A stretch of 64,000 nt of DNA from Methanolinea sp. (GTDB lineage Archaea; Halobacteriota; Methanomicrobia; Methanomicrobiales; Methanospirillaceae). Location of the stretch: contig JARYMB010000004.1 in the NCBI GenBank assembly GCA_029907345.1, forward strand, positions 59,659 through 123,658, read 5' to 3'. Shown here one piece after another: positions 44,887 through 51,921 of the stretch (positions within the stretch are counted from its first letter, which is position 1; each line of letters opens with the position of its first letter). A program made the position numbers and the translations under genes. Below the pieces are notes generated by a model. The model was given only the letters and a program-made list of their open reading frames with translations. It did no database searches and was not told the origin of the DNA.

Positions 44887-45678
44887 GTGATGTACGAAGA
44901 GATCCTCGAGGATATCGCCCATAACAGTGCCCTGCGGGAGACGAACACCGCAGTCAAGCTCGCGACAGGCACAGGAGCAATCCTCCTCTGCCTCCTCTCC
45001 CCGGGATTTTTGGCCCCTCTTTTCGTTGCCGTCACCCTCGTCCTCGCCCTCGTATTCCTCGCCCGCGTGGACATTCACACGCTTTTGCACGTGTACACGG
45101 CGCCCGCACTCTTCGCCCTCTTCTCGATCCTGGCCATCGTCCTCGTCTCGGGAGGGGGAGAGTGCTTCTGGCGGTGGCAGCCATTTCCCTGGTTTGCCCT
45201 CTCCCTCTCCCGTGACGGAATCAACCAGGGGACGCTCGTCCTCGCCCGGTTTGCAGGGGGGACGACGGCCCTTGCCTTCATCGCCCTCACGACGCCCATG
45301 ACTGACCTCTTTGCCGTCATGAAGCGTGCACGCATCCCTGACGAGGTCACCGATCTTGCGATGATCATTTACAGGACGATCTTCGTCATCATGGCGCACG
45401 TGGTCCAGGTCTACCGTGCCCAGGTCATGCGTCTTGGCTACAGCACGTTCCGCGAGTCCGTCCGATCGTTCGCAACGCTCTGCGGGGCAGTCTTTATCGC
45501 GTCGTGGGAAGCGGGCGAGGATCTCGTCCGGGCGATGGAAGCCCGGTGCTACGACGGAAAGTTCGCGGTTCTCGGGAGGGACAGGCCTCCTGCGCCCCTC
45601 TCCGTGGCAGCAGTCACCCTCTTCTTCCTTACCACCGGAGCCCTGGCGGTGACCACGGCGGAGATCACGCTCCTTTAA
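44887..45678 (+). CDS. cbiQ: Energy-coupling factor transmembrane protein CbiQ
   Basis: This 263-residue transmembrane (T) component has about five hydrophobic segments, the N-terminal LEDIAHNSALRETNTAVKL typical of CbiQ and the coupling-helix region EAGEDLVRAMEARCYDGKF in its C-terminal half, where ARG-type motifs contact the ATPase (here MEARCYDG). It links CbiM to CbiO. GTG 44887 or ATG 44890 can serve as the start. The gene follows cbiN by 6 bases. Confidence 0.94.
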   Translation: MMYEEILEDIAHNSALRETNTAVKLATGTGAILLCLLSPGFLAPLFVAVTLVLALVFLARVDIHTLLHVYTAPALFALFSILAIVLVSGGGECFWRWQPFPWFALSLSRDGINQGTLVLARFAGGTTALAFIALTTPMTDLFAVMKRARIPDEVTDLAMIIYRTIFVIMAHVVQVYRAQVMRLGYSTFRESVRSFATLCGAVFIASWEAGEDLVRAMEARCYDGKFAVLGRDRPPAPLSVAAVTLFFLTTGALAVTTAEITLL

Positions 45679-45692
45679 GGGGGAATCAATTA

Positions 45693-46871
45693 GTGGGACG
45701 TGTCATCCTCGAGGCCCGGGACATCTGGTACAGGTACCCGAGGGGCATGGAGGCGATCCGCGGGATCAGTTTCCACATATGGAGGGGAGAGAAGGTCGCG
45801 GTCGTCGGTCCGAACGGTGCCGGGAAATCAACCCTCCTCCTGATGTTCAACGGGATGGTAAAGCCGGACCGGGGGATAATCCTTTTCGATAACGAGCCTA
45901 TCAGGTATGACAGGGCAGCCCTCCGCGAACTCCGGCGGAAGGTCGGGTTCGTGATGCAGAACCCTGATCGCCAGATCATCTCCCCGACGGTCTTCCAGGA
46001 CGTGGCATTCGGGCCGGTCAACCTCGGTTACAGCGGGGAGGAGGTCAGGAAAGCCGTCGAAAGGGCTCTTGCACAGGTCGGGCTTCAGGGTTTCGAGAGG
46101 CGCCCGCCGCACCAGCTCTCCGGCGGGGAGAAGAAGCGGGTCGCCATCGCCGGAGTCCTCGCGATGGACCCTGACGTCCTCATCCTCGACGAGCCGACGA
46201 CGGGGCTTGACCCCTCCGGCTCGGAGGACGTCATGGAGCTCCTGGACGAGCTGCACCACCAGAAAAAGACCGTGATCATCTCGACGCACGACATCGAGCT
46301 TGCCTACCCGTGGGCGGACAGGGCAATCCTCCTCACCAAAGGAAAAATCCTGCAGGAGGACGTCCCCGATATCGCATTCGGCGACCCGGAACTCGTGAGG
46401 ATGGCCCGCCTCTCGATGCCGATACTCCTCGAACTCTACATCGAGTTGAAGAAGAGGGGATTTTCACTTCCCGAGCGGAAACCGAAGACTGTTCTTGACA
46501 TGCTCAACGTGATCGATCGGGCGTTCCAGAACCGGCTCTGCTACACGCAGCCCGGCAGGATAACGGTTCTTGACGTGGACGCTCCCTGCCCGGTCTCCCT
46601 CTCCGAATGGAGGAGCCGCCACCCGGGTGTCCCGGTGGGTGCCATGGGCACGAGGGCGAAGCAGCGGGCAGAAGAAGAGAGGATCACGCCTGATTTCACG
46701 TACGGTGTCATCGACAAGTGCATCCTGAGGGCACTCCTCGGGGAAGACAGCCTGATCGTCACGACGGCAAGCATGGCCGGGCGGGTCCGGGAGAGGGTGC
46801 AGGAGTTCTCCCGGGAGTTCAACCTGGAAATTGAGGTCGTGACGGCCCGGGGTCTCCCGGATGACCGCTGA
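45693..46871 (+). CDS. cbiO: Cobalt transport ATPase CbiO with extra C-terminal domain
   Basis: The 392-residue ECF-type ATPase has Walker A GPNGAGKST, Q-loop MQNPDRQIISPTVFQDVAFGP, the signature LSGGEKKRVAIAGVLAMDP, Walker B LILDEPTTGLDP and HD switch STHDIELAY. Regular CbiO proteins have about 280 residues. Here about 110 more follow (from TVLDMLNVIDRAFQN to the end), including GAMGTRAKQRAEEERITPDFTYGVIDKCILRALLGEDSLIVTT in pieces. I recall similar tails in methanogen CbiO proteins, but no function is known to me. GTG 45693 has AAGGGGG upstream. Confidence 0.94.
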   Translation: MGRVILEARDIWYRYPRGMEAIRGISFHIWRGEKVAVVGPNGAGKSTLLLMFNGMVKPDRGIILFDNEPIRYDRAALRELRRKVGFVMQNPDRQIISPTVFQDVAFGPVNLGYSGEEVRKAVERALAQVGLQGFERRPPHQLSGGEKKRVAIAGVLAMDPDVLILDEPTTGLDPSGSEDVMELLDELHHQKKTVIISTHDIELAYPWADRAILLTKGKILQEDVPDIAFGDPELVRMARLSMPILLELYIELKKRGFSLPERKPKTVLDMLNVIDRAFQNRLCYTQPGRITVLDVDAPCPVSLSEWRSRHPGVPVGAMGTRAKQRAEEERITPDFTYGVIDKCILRALLGEDSLIVTTASMAGRVRERVQEFSREFNLEIEVVTARGLPDDR

Positions 46872-46937
46872 TCGGAAAAAAAGATCCTGCCCCAAAGCCC
46901 CTTCCCGGGTGTGGGGGAAATGCGGCCTGAGTATCGT

Positions 46938-47543
46938 TCACTCCCCCATGAGCCGGGCGATCACCCCGGCGACCGACCGGCCCTTCTCCGCGGCCTCGGC
47001 AAGTGCAGTCGGGTGCCCCCTGATACCCCCGTACCGGTCCATGTCGTTTGCAATGATATTGTCGTAATACTCGAACCCGAGCGTGTTGAAAAAAGCCGTG
47101 ACAGCCGGAAATGCCGCGTCAAAGACGTTGTCCCAGGAGAGTCCGGCCGTGGAGATGAAGAGGCCCTTGTGTCTCCTGATATGGTCGTTGGAAAAGTACA
47201 TCGTCTTTAAGATGAACTTCCGGGCCCACAGGAACTGAGCCCTGTCGATCAGCCCTTTCAGCTCGGCAGTGATACCCATGCTGTAGATGGGGGATGCGAC
47301 GGCCAGGCAGTCGGAAGAGAGGATGCGGTCAAAGAGGGGGATGGCATCATCCGGGACGATGCAGTTCCCGGTCTTGTGGCACGCGTTGCAGCCGCGGCAG
47401 GGGGAATAGGCGAGATCCTTGAGGATGACCTTCTCCGCCGCGGCCCCCGCTTCCCGCGTCCCTTCGAGGAAAGCGTCAAGGAGCGTCTCGGTGTTCCCGT
47501 GCCGGTGGGGGCTCCCCGAGAGGCCCAATACCCTGACTGGCAT
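46938..47543 (-). CDS. Iron-sulfur flavoprotein (Isf family)
   Basis: The 201-residue NADPH-dependent FMN-reductase-fold protein starts with LGLSGSPHRHGNTETLLDAFL (FMN phosphate loop). The 4Fe-4S motif is complete: Cys49-x2-Cys52-x2-Cys55-x5-Cys61 (CRGCNACHKTGNC). The SPIYSMGITAELKGLIDRAQ region contacts the flavin. It lies 1 base behind another Isf paralogue on the same strand and ends the redox operon that starts near 49.7 kb. It probably takes electrons from ferredoxin to reduce O2, peroxide or quinone-like compounds. Confidence 0.9.
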   Translation of the reverse strand: MPVRVLGLSGSPHRHGNTETLLDAFLEGTREAGAAAEKVILKDLAYSPCRGCNACHKTGNCIVPDDAIPLFDRILSSDCLAVASPIYSMGITAELKGLIDRAQFLWARKFILKTMYFSNDHIRRHKGLFISTAGLSWDNVFDAAFPAVTAFFNTLGFEYYDNIIANDMDRYGGIRGHPTALAEAAEKGRSVAGVIARLMGE

Positions 47544-47544
47544 T

Positions 47545-48159
47545 TCAACGCCCCATTCTCGTTCCGAGTTCCCTGACCACGTCGCGGCCCAGTCGCCCGG
47601 CGTCGGCCTTTGCCGTCGGGTGCGAGAGGATCGCCCCCTTCTCGTCGACGCCGTTGACCATCAGGTAACGGATGTCCCGGTTGGGAATATCGACCACGTG
47701 GAAGAAACACTTCACCGTGGGGACGGCCCCGTCGAACACGTAGTCCCAGTTCTGCCCTGCGGTGGAGAGGAATATCCCCATCCTCTTTCCCTTCTTTTCC
47801 GGTGCGACGACCGGGAGTTTCAGGACGTATTTCCTCGACCTGAACACCTGGAACCGGTCGATGAGGGCCTTTGCCTGGGCACAGATCCCCATGCAGAATA
47901 TGGGTGCGGCGAGGATGAGGCAGTCGGCATCGACGATCCTGTCGTGCAGGTAGTCCATCCCGTCGCGCTGGACGCACTTGTTCAGTTTCTCGCAGGCATT
48001 GCATCCCCTGCACGGGTTTACGTTTGCCTCGGTGAGGGCGACCTTCTCGATGGCAACCCCTCCCTCCTGCTCCATGGCCTGGAGGACCCAGTCGAGGAGG
48101 GTCTCGGAGTTTCCTCCCCGCCGCGGGCTGCCGGCAAAGGCAAGAACTTTCATCTCCAT
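47545..48159 (-). CDS. Iron-sulfur flavoprotein (Isf family)
   Basis: A 204-residue paralogue of the neighbouring gene. It has LAFAGSPRRGGNSETLLDWVL, an intact cluster motif Cys50-x2-Cys53-x2-Cys56-x5-Cys62 (CRGCNACEKLNKC), and APIFCMGICAQAKALIDRFQ. The part STAGQNWDYVFDGAVPTVKCFFHVV corresponds to the same block in the next gene, so the pair arose by tandem duplication. The likely start is ATG 48159 or, two codons later, ATG 48153; GGGGGA is 4 or 10 bases upstream. It lies downstream of the peroxiredoxin gene. Confidence 0.9.
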   Translation of the reverse strand: MEMKVLAFAGSPRRGGNSETLLDWVLQAMEQEGGVAIEKVALTEANVNPCRGCNACEKLNKCVQRDGMDYLHDRIVDADCLILAAPIFCMGICAQAKALIDRFQVFRSRKYVLKLPVVAPEKKGKRMGIFLSTAGQNWDYVFDGAVPTVKCFFHVVDIPNRDIRYLMVNGVDEKGAILSHPTAKADAGRLGRDVVRELGTRMGR

Positions 48160-48239
48160 CAGTTCCCCCTTGGATTCGCCAGGTGAAAAATGTGTCCAGG
48201 GATGGAATGCCGGTCGCAAAAAAAGGAGAAACGTGTGTA

Positions 48240-48881
48240 TTACAGTTTCTTGAAGCAGAGGTACCAGTCCCTGCACTCGTACCCCTCGGAGAGGCGCTTG
48301 TCCATCTCTTCCTTGTTCTTCGGTGCAGGGACCACGACTTTGTCACCCGGCTGCCAGTTTGCAGGGGTCGCGACCCCGTACTTGTCGGTCGTCTGCAGGG
48401 ACTTGACGAGGCGGACGATCTCCGGCATGAACCGACCCGCGGTGAGCGGGTAGTAGATCATGGCCCTGAGTATTCCCTTGTCGTCGATGAAGAAGACGGC
48501 CCTGACTGCCGCCGTGCTGCTCTGCGCCGGGTGGATCATCCCGTACTTCCTTGCCACCTTCATGTCGAGATCCGCGATGATGGGAAACGGGATGTCGACT
48601 CCCATCTTCTCCTTGATGTTGCGGATCCATGCGAGGTGGGAATGGACCGAGTCGACGGAGAGTCCCATCAGCTGGACGTTGAGGGATTTTAACTCCTCGG
48701 CGATCTGGGAGAACGCGATGAACTCCGTTGTGCAGACGGGCGTAAAGTCTGCCGGGTGCGAGAAGAGGACGAGCCACTTCCCCTTGAAATCCGAAAGTTT
48801 TACCGTTCCTGCCGTCGTGAGGGCCTCGAAGTCAGGGGCAGGTTCCCCGATGACGGGCATCGATCCGAATTCGCCGCACAT
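48240..48881 (-). CDS. Peroxiredoxin, Prx6/AhpC-TSA type
   Basis: The 213-residue Prx6-type peroxidase has the peroxidatic Cys50 in HPADFTPVCTTEF, with an Arg partner further on, and two C-terminal cysteines (Cys203 and Cys209 in YECRDWYLCFKKL) like the archaeal two-cysteine Prx6 enzymes. It reduces H2O2 and organic peroxides with a thioredoxin-like or flavoprotein donor. It lies between the two Isf genes and the CMD-like gene in a same-strand series. The nearby Grx-thioredoxin reductase at 51922 could be the reductant (inference). Confidence 0.95.
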   Translation of the reverse strand: MCGEFGSMPVIGEPAPDFEALTTAGTVKLSDFKGKWLVLFSHPADFTPVCTTEFIAFSQIAEELKSLNVQLMGLSVDSVHSHLAWIRNIKEKMGVDIPFPIIADLDMKVARKYGMIHPAQSSTAAVRAVFFIDDKGILRAMIYYPLTAGRFMPEIVRLVKSLQTTDKYGVATPANWQPGDKVVVPAPKNKEEMDKRLSEGYECRDWYLCFKKL

Positions 48882-48887
48882 GCGGAC

Positions 48888-49232
48888 TCACTCCGGCATG
48901 ATCTCGTCGAGCTGTGCCTTGCCATAGACATAGGCGGGCATGCCCGCGAGGAGGAAGGCAACCCGCAGGGCTTCCTCGACCTCTTTCTTGGATATCCCCA
49001 GGTTCTTTGCACCTGCAAGCTGTGCCCGTACCGCATGCTGGTCCCGCAGGGATGCCGCGATGGCTATTGCAATCAGTTTCTTCGTCTGGCGGGTGAGGGC
49101 CCCGTCGTCCCAGATGTGACCCTCGAGTCTTATCACCATCTCGTACATCTGCGGGTCCTTGTCCGCGAGTTCCTTGAAAAACTTCGGGACCTTGCCGATC
49201 ATCTTTTCCAAATTTTTCGTGTCCTTTGCCAT
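48888..49232 (-). CDS. Carboxymuconolactone decarboxylase-family protein lacking all cysteines
   Basis: The 114-residue all-helical protein matches the CMD/AhpD family by LTRQTKKLIAIAIAASL, then AQLAGAKNLGISKKEVEEALRVAFLLAGMPAYVYG. In AhpD-like relatives the segment after AIAIAA holds CxxC and a His. Here it is SLRDQHAVRAQ, and the whole protein has no cysteine. It thus cannot do AhpD-type disulfide chemistry. It lies 6 bases before the peroxiredoxin gene and is probably co-transcribed, so it may be a structural or ligand-binding partner. Confidence 0.88.
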   Translation of the reverse strand: MAKDTKNLEKMIGKVPKFFKELADKDPQMYEMVIRLEGHIWDDGALTRQTKKLIAIAIAASLRDQHAVRAQLAGAKNLGISKKEVEEALRVAFLLAGMPAYVYGKAQLDEIMPE

Positions 49233-49239
49233 GGTTGCA

Positions 49240-49365
49240 TCACTTCACGAGTTTCATGGGCTGCCCGCAGCAGACGAGCTCTCCGCCGCCGACTTCCCTG
49301 ACCACAACAACGTTGCCGCAGATCTCGCATTCGAAGACCTGCCCTTCCTTCGTTACGTTCACCAT
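49240..49365 (-). CDS. Desulforedoxin-type small iron protein (41 residues)
   Basis: This is a very short gene. The start ATG at 49365 has GATGAGG directly upstream, and the product (start [18 protein letters not shown]) has the desulforedoxin or desulfoferrodoxin N-domain pattern: Cys13-x2-Cys16 and the adjacent Cys32-Cys33 in [12 protein letters not shown]. Four cysteines bind one Fe as in a distorted rubredoxin centre. No superoxide reductase domain follows, so it is a free electron carrier or a stand-alone half of desulfoferrodoxin. It precedes the CMD-like gene by 7 bases in the redox series. Confidence 0.88.
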   Translation of the reverse strand: MVNVTKEGQVFECEICGNVVVVREVGGGELVCCGQPMKLVK

Positions 49366-49515
49366 TTCCTCATCATCTCCGTTCTCTCTCCGGTATGGTC
49401 TCCTGATAGCTGTCCGCCCCTGCCGTCATGGGTTTTGGGGGGATTTCTCCCGGCCCGGTGGGGCTTTTTCCCTGCGTTGCACCCCGGGGGTGCCAAAGAA
49501 GCAAAAAGTTGGGGG

Positions 49516-49749
49516 TTAAATGTTGCTCTTGCCGCGCTTGGGCGGGTTCATCGCATCCTCCGGTGTCTTGATGTCCGGGCGGATGTGGGTCATCGGGAAA
49601 CACTGGTATTCTTCGCAGGCACACTGGGGACATTTTCGCAGGTCCTGTTCAGCCTTGTCCAGCACCATTTCACGCCCGCAGTCCAGGCAGACATACTTGC
49701 CGGGCCCGACTTTCTGCCCGGCCTTAGCCTTCTCGGTCAGATCTATCAC
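49516..49749 (-). CDS. Small zinc-ribbon or rubredoxin-like protein
   Basis: The 77-residue protein has two CxxC knuckles: YVCLDCGREM and RKCPQCACEEYQCF, with a fifth and sixth Cys close by. The N-terminal VIDLTEKAKAGQKVGPGKY is a short helical lead. This arrangement resembles zinc ribbons and rubredoxin-like proteins found near rubrerythrin genes. GTG 49749 is taken as the start, with a TTG one codon earlier. A TATA-like ATATAAG at about 49776-49782 on the minus strand suggests a leaderless transcript that also carries the following genes. Confidence 0.7.
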   Translation of the reverse strand: MIDLTEKAKAGQKVGPGKYVCLDCGREMVLDKAEQDLRKCPQCACEEYQCFPMTHIRPDIKTPEDAMNPPKRGKSNI

Positions 49750-49907
49750 CAAGACACTACATGGTTGGAGGGATTCTTATATCTTTGGTTCTTTACCCCG
49801 TTTCGGGTGAATGGGCGTTTTTTTGGGTCTTTTCTATCCTTCGTGCCCCGGCCCCTGTTTCTTTGTGGACCAGCGCAGTTAAGTGGAGGGAGGTTTACTT
49901 TTTTTCC

Positions 49908-50510
49908 ATGGGATTCCGGATTGTTGGTCTCCTCGGCAGCCCGCTTGCGGGAGGAAACACGGCAAAACTCCTCGACCAAGCGCTCCTCGGGGCACGCGAC
50001 GCGGGCTGCGGGGTCGAGCGGATCGATGTCTACAACCTCACGTTCAGCCCATGCAGGGAGATCTTCTACTGCCGCGAACACGGGACCTGCGCCATGAAGG
50101 ACGACATGATCCCCCTGTACCGGACGTTCGCGGAGCTGGACAGCCTCATCGTGGCGACACCCGTGATGACCATGGGAATCCCCGGGGCCCTCAAGTCTTT
50201 CATGGACCGGTTCCAGGTCTTTTTCATGGCGAAGTACATGAGGGGCAGGCCGCTCGTTCCGGAAGAGAAGAGGGCCCATCGCCGCGGTCTCTACATCGGT
50301 ATATCCGGGATGAACGTGCCGCACGTCTTCGACGGCGCGAAACTCACGATGAAGGCATTCTTCTCCATCATCGACGTGGAGTACTGGGACGAGCTCCTGA
50401 CGCGTGACATGGACACGATACGGGACATTACGACACGCCCGGACGTCATGGACGAAGCGTACCGCAAGGGTTTCCGCCTCGGGGAACTCCTCTTCCAGGG
50501 AGAGCCCTGA
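49908..50510 (+). CDS. Isf-like flavoprotein with an incomplete cluster motif
   Basis: The 200-residue protein has the same fold as the two genes at 46.9-48.2 kb (GLLGSPLAGGNTAKLLDQAL, TPVMTMGIPGALKSFMDRFQ, GMNVPHVFDGAKLTMKAFF). The cluster motif reads CREIFYCREHGTC: Cys49, Cys55 and Cys61 are there, but the second position is Ile52. A normal 4Fe-4S centre is therefore unlikely unless another ligand steps in. It is transcribed away from the zinc-ribbon gene. ATG 49908 has GGAGGGAGG about 12-20 bases upstream. Confidence 0.88.
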   Translation: MGFRIVGLLGSPLAGGNTAKLLDQALLGARDAGCGVERIDVYNLTFSPCREIFYCREHGTCAMKDDMIPLYRTFAELDSLIVATPVMTMGIPGALKSFMDRFQVFFMAKYMRGRPLVPEEKRAHRRGLYIGISGMNVPHVFDGAKLTMKAFFSIIDVEYWDELLTRDMDTIRDITTRPDVMDEAYRKGFRLGELLFQGEP

Positions 50511-50511
50511 A

Positions 50512-51177
50512 TCAGAAGGAACCCCTCTCCCGGAGGCTCGTATACCCCGATCGCGCCACGATGACGTGGTCGAGGAGCCTGATCCCCAGGATCTCGCCTG
50601 CTTCCTTCAACTGCCGCGTTATTGCAAGGTCCTGCTGGCTCGGCTCCAGGGAGCCGGACGGGTGGTTGTGAACGCAGATGACTGCAGCGGCACGGTCCGC
50701 AATCGCATCGGCAAAGACTTCGCGGGGGTGAACGAGGCTGTGGTTGAGGAGGCCGACGGTCACCGTCCTCTTCTCGATCACCTCGTTTGCGCCGTTGAGC
50801 GTGATGCAGACGAAGTGTTCCTGGTTCTTTGTGGCAAGGTCTCCAACGAGCGGGAGGATGTCTGCGGGGCACTGGATCCGCGTCCGGTCCTCCTCCCGCC
50901 GGAGGTACCGCCGTGCCAGTTCGAGGGAGGCAAGGATCTGCGACGCCCTGCTCTGGCCGATCCCCGGAAGACCGACGAGGTCATTGTAGGTGACATCCCC
51001 GTCCCGGCTGGAAAAGAGTCCTGCGATATCCTTTGCAAGGGAAAATACATCGCGGTCAGGCGTCCCGTGGCCGATGATCGCCGCGATCAGCTCGTGGTCC
51101 GAGAGTGCCCGGGCCCCCTTTTTTGCAATCTTTTCCCTCGGACGGTCAACGGCAGCAATGTCCCTCATCCGCTTCAT
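50512..51177 (-). CDS. radC: RadC family protein (JAMM/MPN domain)
   Basis: The 221-residue protein has an N-terminal helix-hairpin-helix part (YNDLVGLPGIGQSRASQILASLELARRY) and the JAMM metallohydrolase motif HNHPSGSLEPSQQD with an upstream conserved Glu. RadC homologues are associated with DNA repair or plasmid transfer, but their biochemical activity is not settled. It converges with the flavoprotein gene (1 base between the stops) and diverges from rubrerythrin. ATG 51177 has no obvious ribosome site; ATG 51168 is an alternative. Confidence 0.9.
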   Translation of the reverse strand: MKRMRDIAAVDRPREKIAKKGARALSDHELIAAIIGHGTPDRDVFSLAKDIAGLFSSRDGDVTYNDLVGLPGIGQSRASQILASLELARRYLRREEDRTRIQCPADILPLVGDLATKNQEHFVCITLNGANEVIEKRTVTVGLLNHSLVHPREVFADAIADRAAAVICVHNHPSGSLEPSQQDLAITRQLKEAGEILGIRLLDHVIVARSGYTSLRERGSF

Positions 51178-51295
51178 GCGATCGCAGGATGATCGGTTGC
51201 AGTGCGGGGAGAAAAAGACGGGTGATCTGTTCCCGGGAACAGGGGTACCTTCCGGCAGGGATACGTATTTACCTCGCTTCTCCCGATATATGACC

Positions 51296-51796
51296 ATGGC
51301 GACAATGGAAAATGCAATGGAGGCCTTTGCAGGCGAATCCCAGGCAAACCGCAAGTATGCCGCATTTGCCGATCAGGCCGAGTCGGAAGGATTTAAAAAT
51401 ATCGCACGTCTTTTCAGGGCTGCATCGGAAGCCGAGGCGATCCACGCAAAGAAACTCCTCAAGGCGATGGGAAAGATCAGTTCCACGAAGGAGAACCTTG
51501 CCGGTGCCGTCGCCGGCGAGACTCACGAGTACACGGAGATGTATCCCGCATTTCTCAGGGAGGCCGAGGCCGAGAAGAAGAGCGATGTTGCCCTCGTGTT
51601 CACGTATGCCATGAAGGCCGAGGAGGTCCATGCGACCCTCTACCGGGAAGCCCTCAACAACCTCAGCCACGGCCAGGACATGTCGAACCGGACGGTATAC
51701 CTCTGCCCGGTATGCGGAAACGTCTTCCTCGGGAATCCGCCCGACAAGTGCCCGATCTGCATGGCGGTCAAAAAGGTCTTCAGGACAATCGAATAA
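51296..51796 (+). CDS. rbr: Rubrerythrin
   Basis: The 166-residue protein has a four-helix diiron domain, with ExxH motifs in AFAGESQANRKYAAFA, AASEAEAIHAKKLL, AGETHEYTEMYPAFLREAE and AMKAEEVHATLYREAL, followed by a C-terminal rubredoxin domain with CPVCGNVF and CPICM. It reduces H2O2 to water, taking electrons from rubredoxin or flavoproteins. The start may be ATG 51296 or ATG 51290; CGTATTTACC near 51264 could be its TATA element, so the message would be almost leaderless. Confidence 0.95.
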   Translation: MATMENAMEAFAGESQANRKYAAFADQAESEGFKNIARLFRAASEAEAIHAKKLLKAMGKISSTKENLAGAVAGETHEYTEMYPAFLREAEAEKKSDVALVFTYAMKAEEVHATLYREALNNLSHGQDMSNRTVYLCPVCGNVFLGNPPDKCPICMAVKKVFRTIE

Positions 51797-51921
51797 AAAC
51801 CCCTCCCTTTTCTCCCTTCAGAACAGAAGGCACCCCGCAAAGACAGCGTTCCCGGAGAAAACGGGTGCCGGGGGTGCCGGACTGACACTTTTATGAGGCA
51901 TACCCGTCAAATCCTCCAGTC

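Noticed and set aside
49479..49493. GCACCCC-G-GGGGTGC palindrome
   Set aside because: A one-base loop cannot form a hairpin, and it sits inside a GC-rich gap without gene starts; probably chance.
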